Below, one piece after another: positions 1 to 9,082 of a stretch of 64,000 nucleotides of DNA. The DNA comes from a bacterium (GTDB lineage Bacteria > Actinomycetota > Acidimicrobiia > Spongiisociales > Spongiisociaceae), in the NCBI GenBank assembly GCA_028821235.1, contig JAPPGV010000011.1, forward strand, positions 1 through 64,000. The letters are read 5' to 3'. The notes under the pieces were generated by a model, which did no database searches, was not told the DNA's origin, and worked only from the letters and a program-made list of their open reading frames with translations. The translations under genes and the position numbers were made by a program. Each line of letters opens with the position of its first letter. Positions within the stretch are counted from its first letter, which is position 1.

Positions 1-78
1 GTCAAGGAAGCGGAACGCAGCGACGGGACACCGATGACCGCCAGACCACGCCAGGTTGTTTCGCAGACAGACCACTAC
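1..78 (-). repeat. Left-end copy of a dispersed MITE-like repeat, cut by the window edge
   Basis: Read on the minus strand, this stretch begins with TAGTGGTCTGTCTGCG and aligns by eye with the left part of the element at 28802-28967. About three quarters of some 70 positions agree, including a shared TCGCTGCGTTCCGC block. The TAG that opens it is also the stop codon of the permease gene ending at 75. No gene could be recognised in these bases. The repeat runs off the window, so its other end is not visible. Confidence 0.6.
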
Positions 79-950
79 TCGGATCGGCTTCGCAGGCGGG
101 CTCCCAGGCTCCGGCCGGTCTCTCCGGTGCGCAGGCGTTGGGTGGCGAGCGACAGGATCACCAGCGCGATCGAGGCCGCCAGCATGATGACCGAGACGGC
201 GTTGATGAGCGGGGTGACACCGCGGCGGATCATGCCGAACACGAACACCGGCAGGGTGGTGGAACCCGGGCCGGAGGCGAACTGGGTGACCACCACATCG
301 TCGAGCGACAGGGTGAGGGCGAGTAGCGCGCCGCCTGCTATGCCGGGGGCGATCTGCGGCAGGGTGACGTAGCGGAAGCTGCGCCACCGGTTGGCATAGA
401 GATCCAGGGCGGCTTCCTCGAGTTGCTCGTTCATACCCGACAGCCGGGCCCGGACCACCACCGACACGAAGCTGACGTTGAAGGCGATGTGGCTGATGGT
501 GATGGTGGTGAAACCCTTGGTGAGGTCGAGGCCGAACAGCAGCTCGGCGATGCGGATCCCTTCGGAGAAGAACAGCAGCATCATCACCGCCATGGTGACG
601 TCCGGGATGATGATCGGCAGGTAGAGGAGAGCGTCGAACACCCGCTGCCCCCGGAACCGGAACCGCTCCAGCGCCAGCGCAGCCAGCGTCCCCAGCACCA
701 CCGAGATGGCGGTGGACAGCAGGGCCACCCGGATGGACACCCACAGGCTGTTCTGGAGCTGCGAGTGGTCGATGAACTGCTCGTACCACGAAAGGGTGAA
801 GCCACCCCATCGCCCCACGTTGCGGTCGTCGCTGAACGAGAACACCACCAGCAGGACGATCGGGGCGTAGAAGAAGGCGTACACGAGCCAGGCCGTACCC
901 GACAATGCCCACGCAGTGACGCTGCCGGGCCGGGCCGTAGCGCCCATCAT
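75..950 (-). CDS. PotC-type ABC transporter inner-membrane permease
   Basis: This 291-residue permease has six predicted membrane spans and belongs to the binding-protein-dependent transport family (MetI-like). The EAA loop, with EEAALDLYANRWRSF near residues 178-192, contacts the ATPase. It matches the spermidine/putrescine PotC branch in length and layout. The ATG at 950 follows a GGAGG ribosome site. It is the last visible gene of a minus-strand run: xsc, C45 hydrolase, potA-, potB- and potC-like. A periplasmic binding protein normally follows, but here the stop codon is merged with a repeat element and the window ends. Substrate is unknown. Members of this subfamily import polyamines or other small organic ions, and the link to xsc hints at a sulfonate or its amide. 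Confidence 0.85.
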   Translation of the reverse strand: MMGATARPGSVTAWALSGTAWLVYAFFYAPIVLLVVFSFSDDRNVGRWGGFTLSWYEQFIDHSQLQNSLWVSIRVALLSTAISVVLGTLAALALERFRFRGQRVFDALLYLPIIIPDVTMAVMMLLFFSEGIRIAELLFGLDLTKGFTTITISHIAFNVSFVSVVVRARLSGMNEQLEEAALDLYANRWRSFRYVTLPQIAPGIAGGALLALTLSLDDVVVTQFASGPGSTTLPVFVFGMIRRGVTPLINAVSVIMLAASIALVILSLATQRLRTGETGRSLGARLRSRSE

Positions 951-966
951 GGCCGCCTCCCCCGGA

Positions 967-1899
967 TCACAGGTTCCGTCCTCCAGCCCGGAAGTAGATC
1001 AGAGTGGCGGTCAGCATCACGGTCATCAGCACGAAGGACAGGGACGCTCCAAGGGGCCAGTTACGAGCGGTCAGGAACTGCACCACGATGTAGGACCCCA
1101 GCATGGTGGACTTGCCGCCGCCCAGGATCTGGGGGGTGACGTAGGCGCCCAGGCTGGGCACGAACACCAGGATCGAGCCGGCCAGTACCCCAGGCATCGA
1201 CAGCGGTAGCAGCACCCGCCGGAAGGTCTGGGCGCCCGACGCGTACAGGTCCCGGCCGGCCTCGATAAGGCTCCCGTCGATACGCTCGATGGCTGCGTAG
1301 AGCGGCAGGACCATGAAGGGCAGGAACCCGTACACGAGGCCCAGGATCACTGCCGAGTGGGTGAAGAGGATCTCCTGGCGCCCCACACCGAGCGCCTCGG
1401 TGACGGCGGCGAAGGGGCCGTCCGACCCGAGAATCACCCGCCACGCGTAGTTGCGCACCAGGAAGTTGGTCCAGAACGGGATCATCACGAACACCAGCAT
1501 GATGTTTCGAACCGTGGGCGTGCGGGTAGCGATGAAATAGGAGAAGGGATAGGCCACCACCAGGCAGATAAGGGTGGTGAGCACTGCGATCCAGAGTGAC
1601 CGGAAAAGGATGTCGCGGACGATCGGCTCGGCCAGGCGCCGGTAGGAGTCGAGGTTCCAGCCGGCCAGATCGGTCCCGCCGATCGTGTTCCGGGTCGCCA
1701 CCGAGTAGATCACGACTATCCCGAACGGGATGGCGAAGAACAGTAGGAGGTAGACATAGGCGGGAAGCGACAGCAGGAACCCCCGCCTGGAGTCGGCTCG
1801 CGCGGCAGCCCGCTCGAACTCGGGGGTGGCCTCCGGCAATGCCGCGCCGGCGCCTCCCGGTCCCGGGCCGGAGGGCGGTGGGACGGCGGTCAGAGTCAC
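967..1899 (-). CDS. PotB-type ABC transporter inner-membrane permease
   Basis: This is a 310-residue MetI-like permease and the usual heterodimer partner of the PotC-type protein. After a Pro/Gly-rich N-terminus there are six hydrophobic segments from about residue 42 onward. An EAA loop (IEAGRDLYASGAQTF) lies near residues 217-231. The start is GTG at 1899, only four bases after the ATPase stop codon, so translation is probably coupled. It lies 16 bases before the PotC-type gene. Together with the ATPase it forms the membrane core of an importer. The sequence alone does not show which substrate is moved. Confidence 0.85.
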   Translation of the reverse strand: MTLTAVPPPSGPGPGGAGAALPEATPEFERAAARADSRRGFLLSLPAYVYLLLFFAIPFGIVVIYSVATRNTIGGTDLAGWNLDSYRRLAEPIVRDILFRSLWIAVLTTLICLVVAYPFSYFIATRTPTVRNIMLVFVMIPFWTNFLVRNYAWRVILGSDGPFAAVTEALGVGRQEILFTHSAVILGLVYGFLPFMVLPLYAAIERIDGSLIEAGRDLYASGAQTFRRVLLPLSMPGVLAGSILVFVPSLGAYVTPQILGGGKSTMLGSYIVVQFLTARNWPLGASLSFVLMTVMLTATLIYFRAGGRNL

Positions 1900-1903
1900 T
1901 CCG

Positions 1904-2974
1904 CTAGTCCTGTACCACCGCTACCGAGGAGGGCTCCCAGGACACGGTCACATCGTCACCCGCGCCGACCGAGGCCCCGCCGGGCCGGTTCTCCTCCCGG
2001 ACGTCGATGTGCATCCATTGGAAGGACACCCGGTAGATCAGGGCATTACCGAGGTAGGTGACCTGCTCCACCTGGCCGTCCACGGACGCGTGGTGCTCGG
2101 GCGCCCCGCCCTGGCGGTGCAGGAAAGCCTGCTCCGGACGCAGGCTGACCGTAACCCGACCTCCGGGTTGGATGTCTGAGGGAGCGGCGATGGTGACGCC
2201 GTTGGTGAGGGTGACCCGATCCGGTCCCGTGACCATCCCGTCCAGCAGGTTGGCCTGCCCGATGAAGTCGGCCACGAAGCGGTTGGTCGGGCGGGCGTAG
2301 ATCTCCTCGGGCGCGCCGACCTGGAGAAGCCGGCCCCCGTCCATGACCCCGATCCGGTCGCTCATGGCCAGGGCTTCCCCCTGGTCGTGGGTTACGAACA
2401 CGAACGTGATCCCCACCTCACGCTGGAGCGCCTTGAGCTCGAGCTGCATGGCCTCGCGCAGCTTGAGGTCGAGCGCTCCCAGGGGCTCGTCGAGGAGCAG
2501 CACCTTCGGGCTGTTGACCAGCGCCCTGGCCAGCGCCACCCGTTGCTGCTGACCGCCCGACAACTGGTCGGGACGGCGTTGCTCCATGCCTTCCATGTGG
2601 ACCAGGGCGATGGCGTCCCGGACGCGCGGCTCGACCTCTGCCTTGGGTATCTTGCGCATCCGCAATCCGAACGCCACGTTCTCCTCGGCGGTCATGTGGG
2701 GGAAGAGGGCGTAGTTCTGGAAGACGGTATTGACAGGACGCCGGTTGGGCGGCAGGGTGCCCACCTCATCGCCGAAGATCCGCAGGCTGCCCGTGGTGGG
2801 GAACTCGAGTCCGGCAATCAGGCGGAGCGTGGTGGTCTTCCCGCATCCGGAAGGGCCGAGCAGCGCGAAGAACTCGCCGTCGGCTATCTCTAGATCGACG
2901 CTGTCCACGGCGATGACGTCACCGAACCGTTTGGTGATCTGATGAAGCCCTACGGCTGGAACAGCTGATGGCAT
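1904..2974 (-). CDS. PotA-type ABC transporter ATP-binding protein
   Basis: This 356-residue ATPase energises the adjacent permease pair. Walker A GPSGCGKTT is at residues 40-48, the signature LSGGQQQ at 138-144, and Walker B VLLLDEP at 158-164, followed by the H-loop THDQGEA. A C-terminal TOBE-like beta region (residues ~245-356) is typical of the spermidine/putrescine and Fe3+ importers. The ATG at 2974 is preferred because GGAAGGG precedes it. An upstream in-frame ATG at 3019 lies inside the C45 gene and lacks a ribosome site. The gene begins 16 bases after the C45 hydrolase ends, so all three transporter genes are probably co-transcribed with it and with xsc. Confidence 0.87.
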   Translation of the reverse strand: MPSAVPAVGLHQITKRFGDVIAVDSVDLEIADGEFFALLGPSGCGKTTTLRLIAGLEFPTTGSLRIFGDEVGTLPPNRRPVNTVFQNYALFPHMTAEENVAFGLRMRKIPKAEVEPRVRDAIALVHMEGMEQRRPDQLSGGQQQRVALARALVNSPKVLLLDEPLGALDLKLREAMQLELKALQREVGITFVFVTHDQGEALAMSDRIGVMDGGRLLQVGAPEEIYARPTNRFVADFIGQANLLDGMVTGPDRVTLTNGVTIAAPSDIQPGGRVTVSLRPEQAFLHRQGGAPEHHASVDGQVEQVTYLGNALIYRVSFQWMHIDVREENRPGGASVGAGDDVTVSWEPSSVAVVQD

Positions 2975-2990
2975 GCCGGCCCTTCCGTGG

Positions 2991-4076
2991 TCAGAGGAAC
3001 TCGACGGGTACGTAGTCATTCATGCTGGGGAGGCCCCATACCGCCCAGAAGTCCCTGGTCCTGGGTCGCATGACGGTAGCCCCGGAAGTCTCCACCTCAT
3101 GCGGAGGCGAGGGCACCTGGCACACCCCGTGGCGGGTGAGGTCCATCAGGTCTTCCTGCTTGAGGTCGGCCCGGTCCAGGTGGTCGATAGCGGCCAACCG
3201 CCGCCGGTGCGAGCTGTCCTGGAGGTCGGCAGGCCGCTCCGTCTCGACCGCTCGGGTGGCCTCGTCGAGCGTGTGGTTGGTGCGGACCACCGTCTCGGAG
3301 GACAGGGTTGTCACAGGTCTGGCGCTGGGCATCGCCTCGATGCTGAAGCCCGTCCCCTCGGAGTCGAAGACCAGGTAGTTGTGTCCTCCCGCCAGATCCG
3401 CGTCCAGGATCACGTCCCGGGCATCGGCAGCGGTCTCGGTGAGAAGAGAATGGCGGACCACGGTAGGCCACGTCACCCCGATCTGCCCGTCGGAAGCGGT
3501 CAGGTTGGTGATGCCCACGCACACCCCGTGCTCGTTCATACCGATCTGCCCGAGGCACCCCACGGTGGTGAAGATCAGGGCCCGCGGCCCGTCGTCAGGC
3601 CTGGTGCGCATCAGGATCACATGGTCGGTGGCCGAAGCGTGCATGTCCCACGTCTGCCCGAGGAAACCGGCCCCTCCCGCCCGGTGGTCCGGCACGATGA
3701 ACGCCGTACAGTCGTCCTCCACCGTTACGGGGGCGGGGGTCTCGTCACCGAGGTGCGCCCGCACCGTGTCCACGAAGTCGGTGAATCCGCCCACCACCAC
3801 CGCCTCCGCCATGCTGATCCCGGCCCCCGAAGCCATCGCCGACATCTCTGTGTAGAGGACGGATGACTGCCTCTCATGGGCTTCGAGGCAAGCTTCGGCT
3901 AGTTCGAGAATCATCGGTCTACGGACCGGCGCGCCGGTCCACAGCCCCGACATCACCAACCCGATCCGCTCCTCGGTGTACTCCCGGATCTCCGCCGCAA
4001 ACGTGCTGCCATGGACGCGACCCACCTCGGCAGGAGTTCCACCTACATCCAGCATGCGAATAGGAGGCCGTCGCAT
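2991..4076 (-). CDS. C45-family Ntn autoproteolytic acyltransferase/hydrolase
   Basis: This 361-residue protein resembles the peptidase C45 family (acyl-CoA:6-aminopenicillanate acyltransferase), Ntn-hydrolases that cut themselves before a nucleophilic Cys. The expected site is Asp-Asp-Cys-Thr-Ala-Phe with Cys at about residue 123, followed by GFLGQTWD, a family hallmark. No signal peptide is seen, so it should be cytosolic. The first ATG is 4076; a TTG three codons upstream is also possible. It sits between xsc and an ABC importer on the same strand. In bacteria these proteins generally cleave or form amide bonds on small acyl compounds. Inference: it could release a sulfonate amine such as taurine from an N-acyl conjugate. 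No sequence evidence fixes the substrate. Confidence 0.75.
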   Translation of the reverse strand: MRRPPIRMLDVGGTPAEVGRVHGSTFAAEIREYTEERIGLVMSGLWTGAPVRRPMILELAEACLEAHERQSSVLYTEMSAMASGAGISMAEAVVVGGFTDFVDTVRAHLGDETPAPVTVEDDCTAFIVPDHRAGGAGFLGQTWDMHASATDHVILMRTRPDDGPRALIFTTVGCLGQIGMNEHGVCVGITNLTASDGQIGVTWPTVVRHSLLTETAADARDVILDADLAGGHNYLVFDSEGTGFSIEAMPSARPVTTLSSETVVRTNHTLDEATRAVETERPADLQDSSHRRRLAAIDHLDRADLKQEDLMDLTRHGVCQVPSPPHEVETSGATVMRPRTRDFWAVWGLPSMNDYVPVEFL

Positions 4077-4236
4077 CTGTTCCAAGCGTAATGGTCAGAG
4101 CCGCCGGACTGCCCGACGCGCTCGTGGTCGCCGCGGCGCCGGCAGCCGACTAGCAGCATCTGGAAGCTTGGCCCATCCTGGTGTCCACAGGGTGTGCCGG
4201 GCCGGACCGCCGGAAGGCTCGAGCCGTCCCACCGGC

Positions 4237-5949
4237 CTACTCACTGCTGTACTTGGCGTACTTCTCCAGCAGCCGGACCGGCTTCTGCAGGGCGTCCCTA
4301 CGGAAGGGTTCGCCCAACTCCTGGCTCACCTGTATCTCGAGCACGGTGGGCCGCTCTGATTCGACAGCCGCTCGCAGGGCGTCGCCGACCTCTCCCGGCT
4401 TCTCGACCACCTCGCCCCGGGCCCCCATGGCTCGGGCGATGGCCGCGAAGCTCGGGTTCTCGAGCATGGTCGCCACGTAGCGGTCGTCGTAGAAGTCGAT
4501 CTGGTTGCGCTTCTCGGCGCCCCACTGCCGGTTGTTGAACACGCAGGCCACCACCGGGATGTTCTCCCGCACGCAGGTCATGACCTCCGCCAGGCTCATC
4601 CCCCAGGCGCCGTCCCCTACGTAGGCAATGGCAGGCCGTTCCGGCGCGGCCACCTTCGCCCCCATAGCCGTGGGGAAGGCGTAGCCGCAGTTCCCGAACA
4701 TCATCGCCGCGAACATGCTGTTGGGCCGGTCGAAGCTCAGGTACGAGTTGGCCACGGAGCAGACGTTCCCGATGTCGGTGGTGACCATCGAGTCGGCAGG
4801 CATGGCGAGTTCCAACTCCCGCAGGGCGGTGCGGGGAGCGATGGGGACGTCCTGCGAAAAGGAGAGCGAATCCAGTTCCCGCCGCCAGGATTCCTTCTCG
4901 CCCCGGATCCGGGCCATCCGGTCGTCGCGGGTGCTGTCCGAGGCGAGCTCGACGCCGGCCAGTCGCCGGGTTAACTCGGCGGCCACGGCCCCGGCATCGC
5001 CGTGGATAGCCACCTCGGCAGGCTTCACAAGCCCCAGGGTCCGGTGGTCGGAGTCGACCTGGATGATGCGGGCGTCCTCCGGCCAGTACTCGATCCCGTA
5101 CTGGGGCAGAGTGCCGAAGGGTCCCAACCTGGTGCCCAGCGCCAGGATCACGTCGGCTTGGGACACGATCCGCATCGCCGCCTTGGAGCCCTGGTACCCG
5201 ATCGGCCCGCAGGCCAGGTCGTGACCGGCTGGGAAGGCGTCGTTGTGGAGGTACGAGCAGATCACGGGCGCACCGAGCAATTCGGCCAGGCCCACGGCTT
5301 CGGCCTGCCCACCGCCCATCACGACGCCCCCTCCCACCATCAACACCGGGAAACGGGCCTCTGCCAGCAACCGCGTTGCGGCGGCCAGGCCGGCCGAGCC
5401 GCCCGAGGAGCGCTCTATCACGAGCGGTTCTCTGATGTCGAAGTCGGCTTCCCCGTAGAAGAAGTCCCGCGGGATGTTGATCTGCACCGGGCCCCGCTCC
5501 GCCATCGCCAACGTGAAGGCTCTATGGGTGAGCTCCGCGATCCGCTCGAAGCGCTTGACCTCGACCTGGTACTTGGTGATCTTCGAGAAAATCGGCATCT
5601 GGTCCGTTTCTTGAAAACCACCCAAACCCTCTCCCAAGGAACCGGCTTGCGGGGTTACGGCGACTACGGGCGAATGGGCCCAGAATGCAGCAGCGATGGC
5701 CGTGACGAAGTTGGTGATGCCCGGACCGTTCTGACCGATACAGACGCCGTGCCGGTTCGAGACGCGGCTGTAACCGTCAGCCATGTGCGCGGCGTTCTGC
5801 TCGTGGGCCACCGGCCAGAACCTGATCCCGGCCGGTTCGAAAATGTCGAGGGCTTCCATGAAGGCCGACCCGACGATGCCGAAAACGTCGGTCACTCCCT
5901 GAGCGGCAAGGCTCTCGACAAAGGCCTCGCTGGCGGTCATCCGGACCAT
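4237..5949 (-). CDS. xsc: Sulfoacetaldehyde acetyltransferase (ThDP-dependent)
   Basis: This 570-residue thiamine-diphosphate enzyme converts sulfoacetaldehyde plus phosphate to acetyl phosphate and sulfite. It is the desulfonation step shared by taurine, isethionate and sulfoacetate breakdown. The whole length follows the Xsc pattern: the activating Glu at residue 50 in VAHEQNAAHMADGY, then GQNGPGITNFVTA, GGFQETDQMPIFSKITKYQV, the GYQGSKAAM stretch, the GDGAWGMSL ... NNRQWGAEK cofactor motif, and a GEPFRRDALQKPVRLLEKY tail. The ATG at 5949 has an ideal AGGAGGAAG site upstream; the ATG at 5940 is an alternative. It heads an operon with the C45 hydrolase and a PotABC-type importer. No taurine transaminase or Pta is next to it. 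Confidence 0.93.
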   Translation of the reverse strand: MVRMTASEAFVESLAAQGVTDVFGIVGSAFMEALDIFEPAGIRFWPVAHEQNAAHMADGYSRVSNRHGVCIGQNGPGITNFVTAIAAAFWAHSPVVAVTPQAGSLGEGLGGFQETDQMPIFSKITKYQVEVKRFERIAELTHRAFTLAMAERGPVQINIPRDFFYGEADFDIREPLVIERSSGGSAGLAAATRLLAEARFPVLMVGGGVVMGGGQAEAVGLAELLGAPVICSYLHNDAFPAGHDLACGPIGYQGSKAAMRIVSQADVILALGTRLGPFGTLPQYGIEYWPEDARIIQVDSDHRTLGLVKPAEVAIHGDAGAVAAELTRRLAGVELASDSTRDDRMARIRGEKESWRRELDSLSFSQDVPIAPRTALRELELAMPADSMVTTDIGNVCSVANSYLSFDRPNSMFAAMMFGNCGYAFPTAMGAKVAAPERPAIAYVGDGAWGMSLAEVMTCVRENIPVVACVFNNRQWGAEKRNQIDFYDDRYVATMLENPSFAAIARAMGARGEVVEKPGEVGDALRAAVESERPTVLEIQVSQELGEPFRRDALQKPVRLLEKYAKYSSE

Positions 5950-6620
5950 CTTCTTCCTCCTCCGTACGCAGCCGGGAGGCGCGCCGGTTCTCTCTTGGAC
6001 CGGCATGAGACGCCAAGGAGCCGCCTCGCCCACCCCGGCTCCAGAAGGGTACTCCACCCATAGTGATAGGCGCTCCCGTGCCGGCGCCGGTGCGGCCGGA
6101 ACGAACCGGCCTCGCCGCCGGCCAGGCCCCGCGCGCCGGCTTGCTGACCCTCGAACCCGAACCGCTGGTCTAATCCTGGTGACCGCGTTGTCGAGTTGGC
6201 GGCCGCATGCGACCAACAGCCGGGCACCCACCGGCACGATGCACGATGGTGAGTTCCTCTGCACTATTGCCGCTGACGTATGGGGATCGATTCACTTCGT
6301 ATCAGTTGCGGCTTCTCACCAATACAATGAGAGAAGGAGGGTCGGTGCTGGCGCGCGGCGCGGTCTCGACAGGTCCAATCCTCCGCGGTAGACCGCCCAG
6401 CCGGTGATCGCAGCGGCCAACCGGGCGCTACCGGGCGCCATCAACCAGGAACTCCGGTACGGAACCGCGAAGCGCCGCGCCGCGGTGTGGAGAATCGGGC
6501 ACGTGAAGTAAAGGATAGGTATGAAGGCATGGTGAAAATGAGGCGGGCAGTGGCGCGGCTGGCTGCGAAACGTTGTAGGGGCCATGGACAGTCCCGCGAG
6601 GCGACTCTCTCGGTGGCCAC
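5950..6620. other. 671-base intergenic region between divergent xsc and the kinase gene
   Basis: No convincing gene was found. The xsc frame stays open upstream to 6264, but that stretch has no family homology and lies before a strong ribosome site. The region should hold the promoters for xsc (leftward) and the kinase-regulator (rightward). One imperfect hairpin, CTTCTCA at 6312-6318 against TGAGAGAAG at 6328-6336, lies in a locally A+T-richer patch and could be an operator. No tRNA fold was recognised. Confidence 0.5.
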
Positions 6621-8993
6621 GTGACCCGCTTAGACGAAGGCGAGCGGCTACGGGCTGAGAACGAGATGCTGAGGACCCGTGTCTCCCGGCTGACCGAGAC
6701 GATCCTGCGCATCAGCGAGGATCTAGACCTCGAGACGGTCCTACAGCAGGTGGTCGACGGCGTCCGATCGCTGACAAGCGCTCGTCGCGCGATGCTTACC
6801 ACGTACAGCGCGGAGGGCGAGCTTCAGGACGTGCTGTTGGCCGGTTGGAGCGAAGAGGAGACCGAGCGGCTGTTCGCTTACGATTCCGGGCCCGCCCTCG
6901 TCGCATACCTCAAGGGACTCCGGGAACCACTTCGGACCCGGGACTTTGTGGCCCACGCCGCCGCGGCCGGCTTCCCTGGTTTTCCCGTCAAGGTGAAGGC
7001 CTTCCTGGGCATGCAGATCCGCAATCGGGACAGGCATGTCGGCAACATCTACGTCGGCGAAAAAGAAGTAGGCGGAGAGTTCACCCTCGAGGACGAGGAG
7101 ACCGTGAAGATGTTCGGCGCGCACGCGGCAGCGGCCATAGCCAACGCCCGCCGGTACGGCGACGAGCGGCGGGCCAAAGCCGATCTCGAGGCCCTCGTGA
7201 ACACATCCCCGGTTGGGGTGCTGGTCGTCGACGCCGTCACGCGGGAAGTGGTCAAGATCAACCACGAGGCGCGCCGCATCATCGGCTGCGAATCCGGAGA
7301 CGGGGCCGACTGCGCGCAGGCTCTTGGGCGGGTCCAGTTCCGGCGCTTGGACGGAACGCTGCTACCGACCAGCGAGGTTCCCCATGAACGGGCTGCCAGA
7401 ACCGGCGAAACCGTTTACGCGGAGGAGCTGGTGATCGGCCCTCCATCCGGCGACCAGGTGACCACGCTCGTCAATACGACTCCCGTTCTCTCTGAGGAGG
7501 ATGACCTGATCGCGGTCGTGGTCACGATGCAGGACATCACCTCGCTGGAGGAACTGGAGCGGCTCCGTACCGACTTCCTGGCGATGGTCAGCCACGAGTT
7601 GAGAACGCCGCTGACCTCGATCAAGGGTTCCGCCGCCACCGTGCTGGCTGCCTCGTCACCGCTCGATCCTGCCGAAACCCGCCAGTTCTTCCGCATCATC
7701 GAGGAACAGGCCGACCATATGCGGGGCCTGATTAACAACCTGTTGGACCTGAGCCGCATAGAGGCGGGAACCCTGTCGGTCGTCACCGAACCCACCGACG
7801 TCGCAGCCGTGATCGACCAGGCGAGGAACTTCTTCCTCAGCAGTGGGTACCGCAACAGTGTCGAGGTGGATGTGACACCGGGCCTGCCGCGGGTCGCAGC
7901 GGACGGTAAGCGGATCGTCCAAGTGCTGCACAACCTGTTCTCCAACGCGTCGAAATACTCCAGGGACTGGTCTCCCATCCGGGTTACAGCCTGGCTACAC
8001 GACTCCCAGGTCGTGATTTCGGTCAGCGACGAAGGCTCGGGCATAGCCAGCGAACACCTGCCTCGCTTATTCACGAAGTTCTCCCGGATCGAGGCCGGGG
8101 GAGACCACCGGGTTGGCGGCCACGGCCTGGGCCTCGCAATATGCCGGGGCATCGTGGAGGCTCATGGAGGCCGTATCTGGGCCGAGAACGATGAGGAGGG
8201 AAGCGGAACCCGGTTCAGGTTCACGATCCCGACTGTCGACGATTCCATCCAGAGCTTCCGACCCGATCACACGGGCGACGGGGTGGACTCTGAACGAGCG
8301 GCCCGGAACAGCAATCGGATACTGGTGGTGGACGATGACCCCCAGATACTGCGTTACGTCCGCAATACCCTCGCCGAGGCCGGTTACACACCGATGGTGA
8401 CCGGCGACGTGGGCGAGGCGAGCGACATGCTGCAGTCGGAGAGACCACAACTCGTGCTGCTGAATCTGGTCTTGCCCGGAGTCGCCGGGTTCGACTTCTT
8501 GACGCGAATCCGTACCGATTCGCACACCCCGGTCATCGTCCTGTCCGGGCGTGGGCGCGGCCAGGACATCGCGAAGGCATTCGAGTTGGGTGCGGCGGAC
8601 TACGTTGTCAAACCCTTCTCACCCGCGGAGTTGGTTGCTCGTGTCGGAGCCGCGCTGCGCCACGCGGCAACGTACCCGCACGGTGGGGTGGAGCCTTATG
8701 CATACGGCGACCTGGTCATCAACCACCTGGAGCGTGCCGTAACGATGTCGGGCAAGCCGGTGCGCCTCACTCCAACCGAGTACAAGCTGCTATTCGAACT
8801 CTCCAGGCACCCCGGACGGGTGCTGACCCACGCCCAGCTTCTGCAGAGCGTGTGGAGCGAAGACCACCCGGCCGACCAACGTCTGCTCCGCTCGTTCATA
8901 AAGAACGTGCGCCAGAAGCTTGGAGATGACGCGAGGAATCCCTCATACATCTTCACCCGGTCCGGCGTCGGCTACCACCTCGCCAAGCCCTAG
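6621..8993 (+). CDS. GAF-PAS histidine kinase fused to a receiver and winged-helix DNA-binding domain
   Basis: This 790-residue protein joins a complete sensor kinase to an OmpR/KdpE-like regulator. In order: a short coiled coil (1-35), GAF domain (~37-180), PAS domain (~190-305), HisKA with His325 in SHELRTPLTSI, HATPase with the N box (NLFSNASKYS) and the DEGSGI and GLGLAICRGI boxes, receiver (~567-680) and winged helix (~690-788). In the receiver the acidic pair Asp571-Asp572, Ser642 and Lys664 are present, but the phospho-acceptor position is Asn615 (LLNLVLPG). Translation starts at a GTG. There is no membrane segment, so it is cytosolic. With no partner gene nearby it may act alone, and its DNA targets are unknown. 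Phosphorelay output may be absent, or the receiver may work as a non-phosphorylated switch. Confidence 0.88.
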   Translation: MTRLDEGERLRAENEMLRTRVSRLTETILRISEDLDLETVLQQVVDGVRSLTSARRAMLTTYSAEGELQDVLLAGWSEEETERLFAYDSGPALVAYLKGLREPLRTRDFVAHAAAAGFPGFPVKVKAFLGMQIRNRDRHVGNIYVGEKEVGGEFTLEDEETVKMFGAHAAAAIANARRYGDERRAKADLEALVNTSPVGVLVVDAVTREVVKINHEARRIIGCESGDGADCAQALGRVQFRRLDGTLLPTSEVPHERAARTGETVYAEELVIGPPSGDQVTTLVNTTPVLSEEDDLIAVVVTMQDITSLEELERLRTDFLAMVSHELRTPLTSIKGSAATVLAASSPLDPAETRQFFRIIEEQADHMRGLINNLLDLSRIEAGTLSVVTEPTDVAAVIDQARNFFLSSGYRNSVEVDVTPGLPRVAADGKRIVQVLHNLFSNASKYSRDWSPIRVTAWLHDSQVVISVSDEGSGIASEHLPRLFTKFSRIEAGGDHRVGGHGLGLAICRGIVEAHGGRIWAENDEEGSGTRFRFTIPTVDDSIQSFRPDHTGDGVDSERAARNSNRILVVDDDPQILRYVRNTLAEAGYTPMVTGDVGEASDMLQSERPQLVLLNLVLPGVAGFDFLTRIRTDSHTPVIVLSGRGRGQDIAKAFELGAADYVVKPFSPAELVARVGAALRHAATYPHGGVEPYAYGDLVINHLERAVTMSGKPVRLTPTEYKLLFELSRHPGRVLTHAQLLQSVWSEDHPADQRLLRSFIKNVRQKLGDDARNPSYIFTRSGVGYHLAKP

Positions 8994-9082
8994 GCCGGCT
9001 CACCGAGACAGCCATCGCGCCGCCCTGAGCGGTGCGCGCGGATGTAGAGTCACGCCTCACCGGCAGGCGAGGAGGTGAGAGG

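Noticed and set aside
6100-6180. A T-arm-like GGTTCGAG stretch on the minus strand suggesting a tRNA.
   Set aside because: The flanking bases do not pair as a T-stem and no acceptor or anticodon arm could be drawn.
5950-6264. In-frame upstream extension of xsc to 6264.
   Set aside because: The added ~105 residues have no Xsc homology and lie before a near-perfect ribosome site at the ATG at 5949.
6316-6585. 89-residue open frame on the minus strand in the xsc/kinase intergenic region.
   Set aside because: No family resemblance, poor codon use, and it lies where the promoters are expected.
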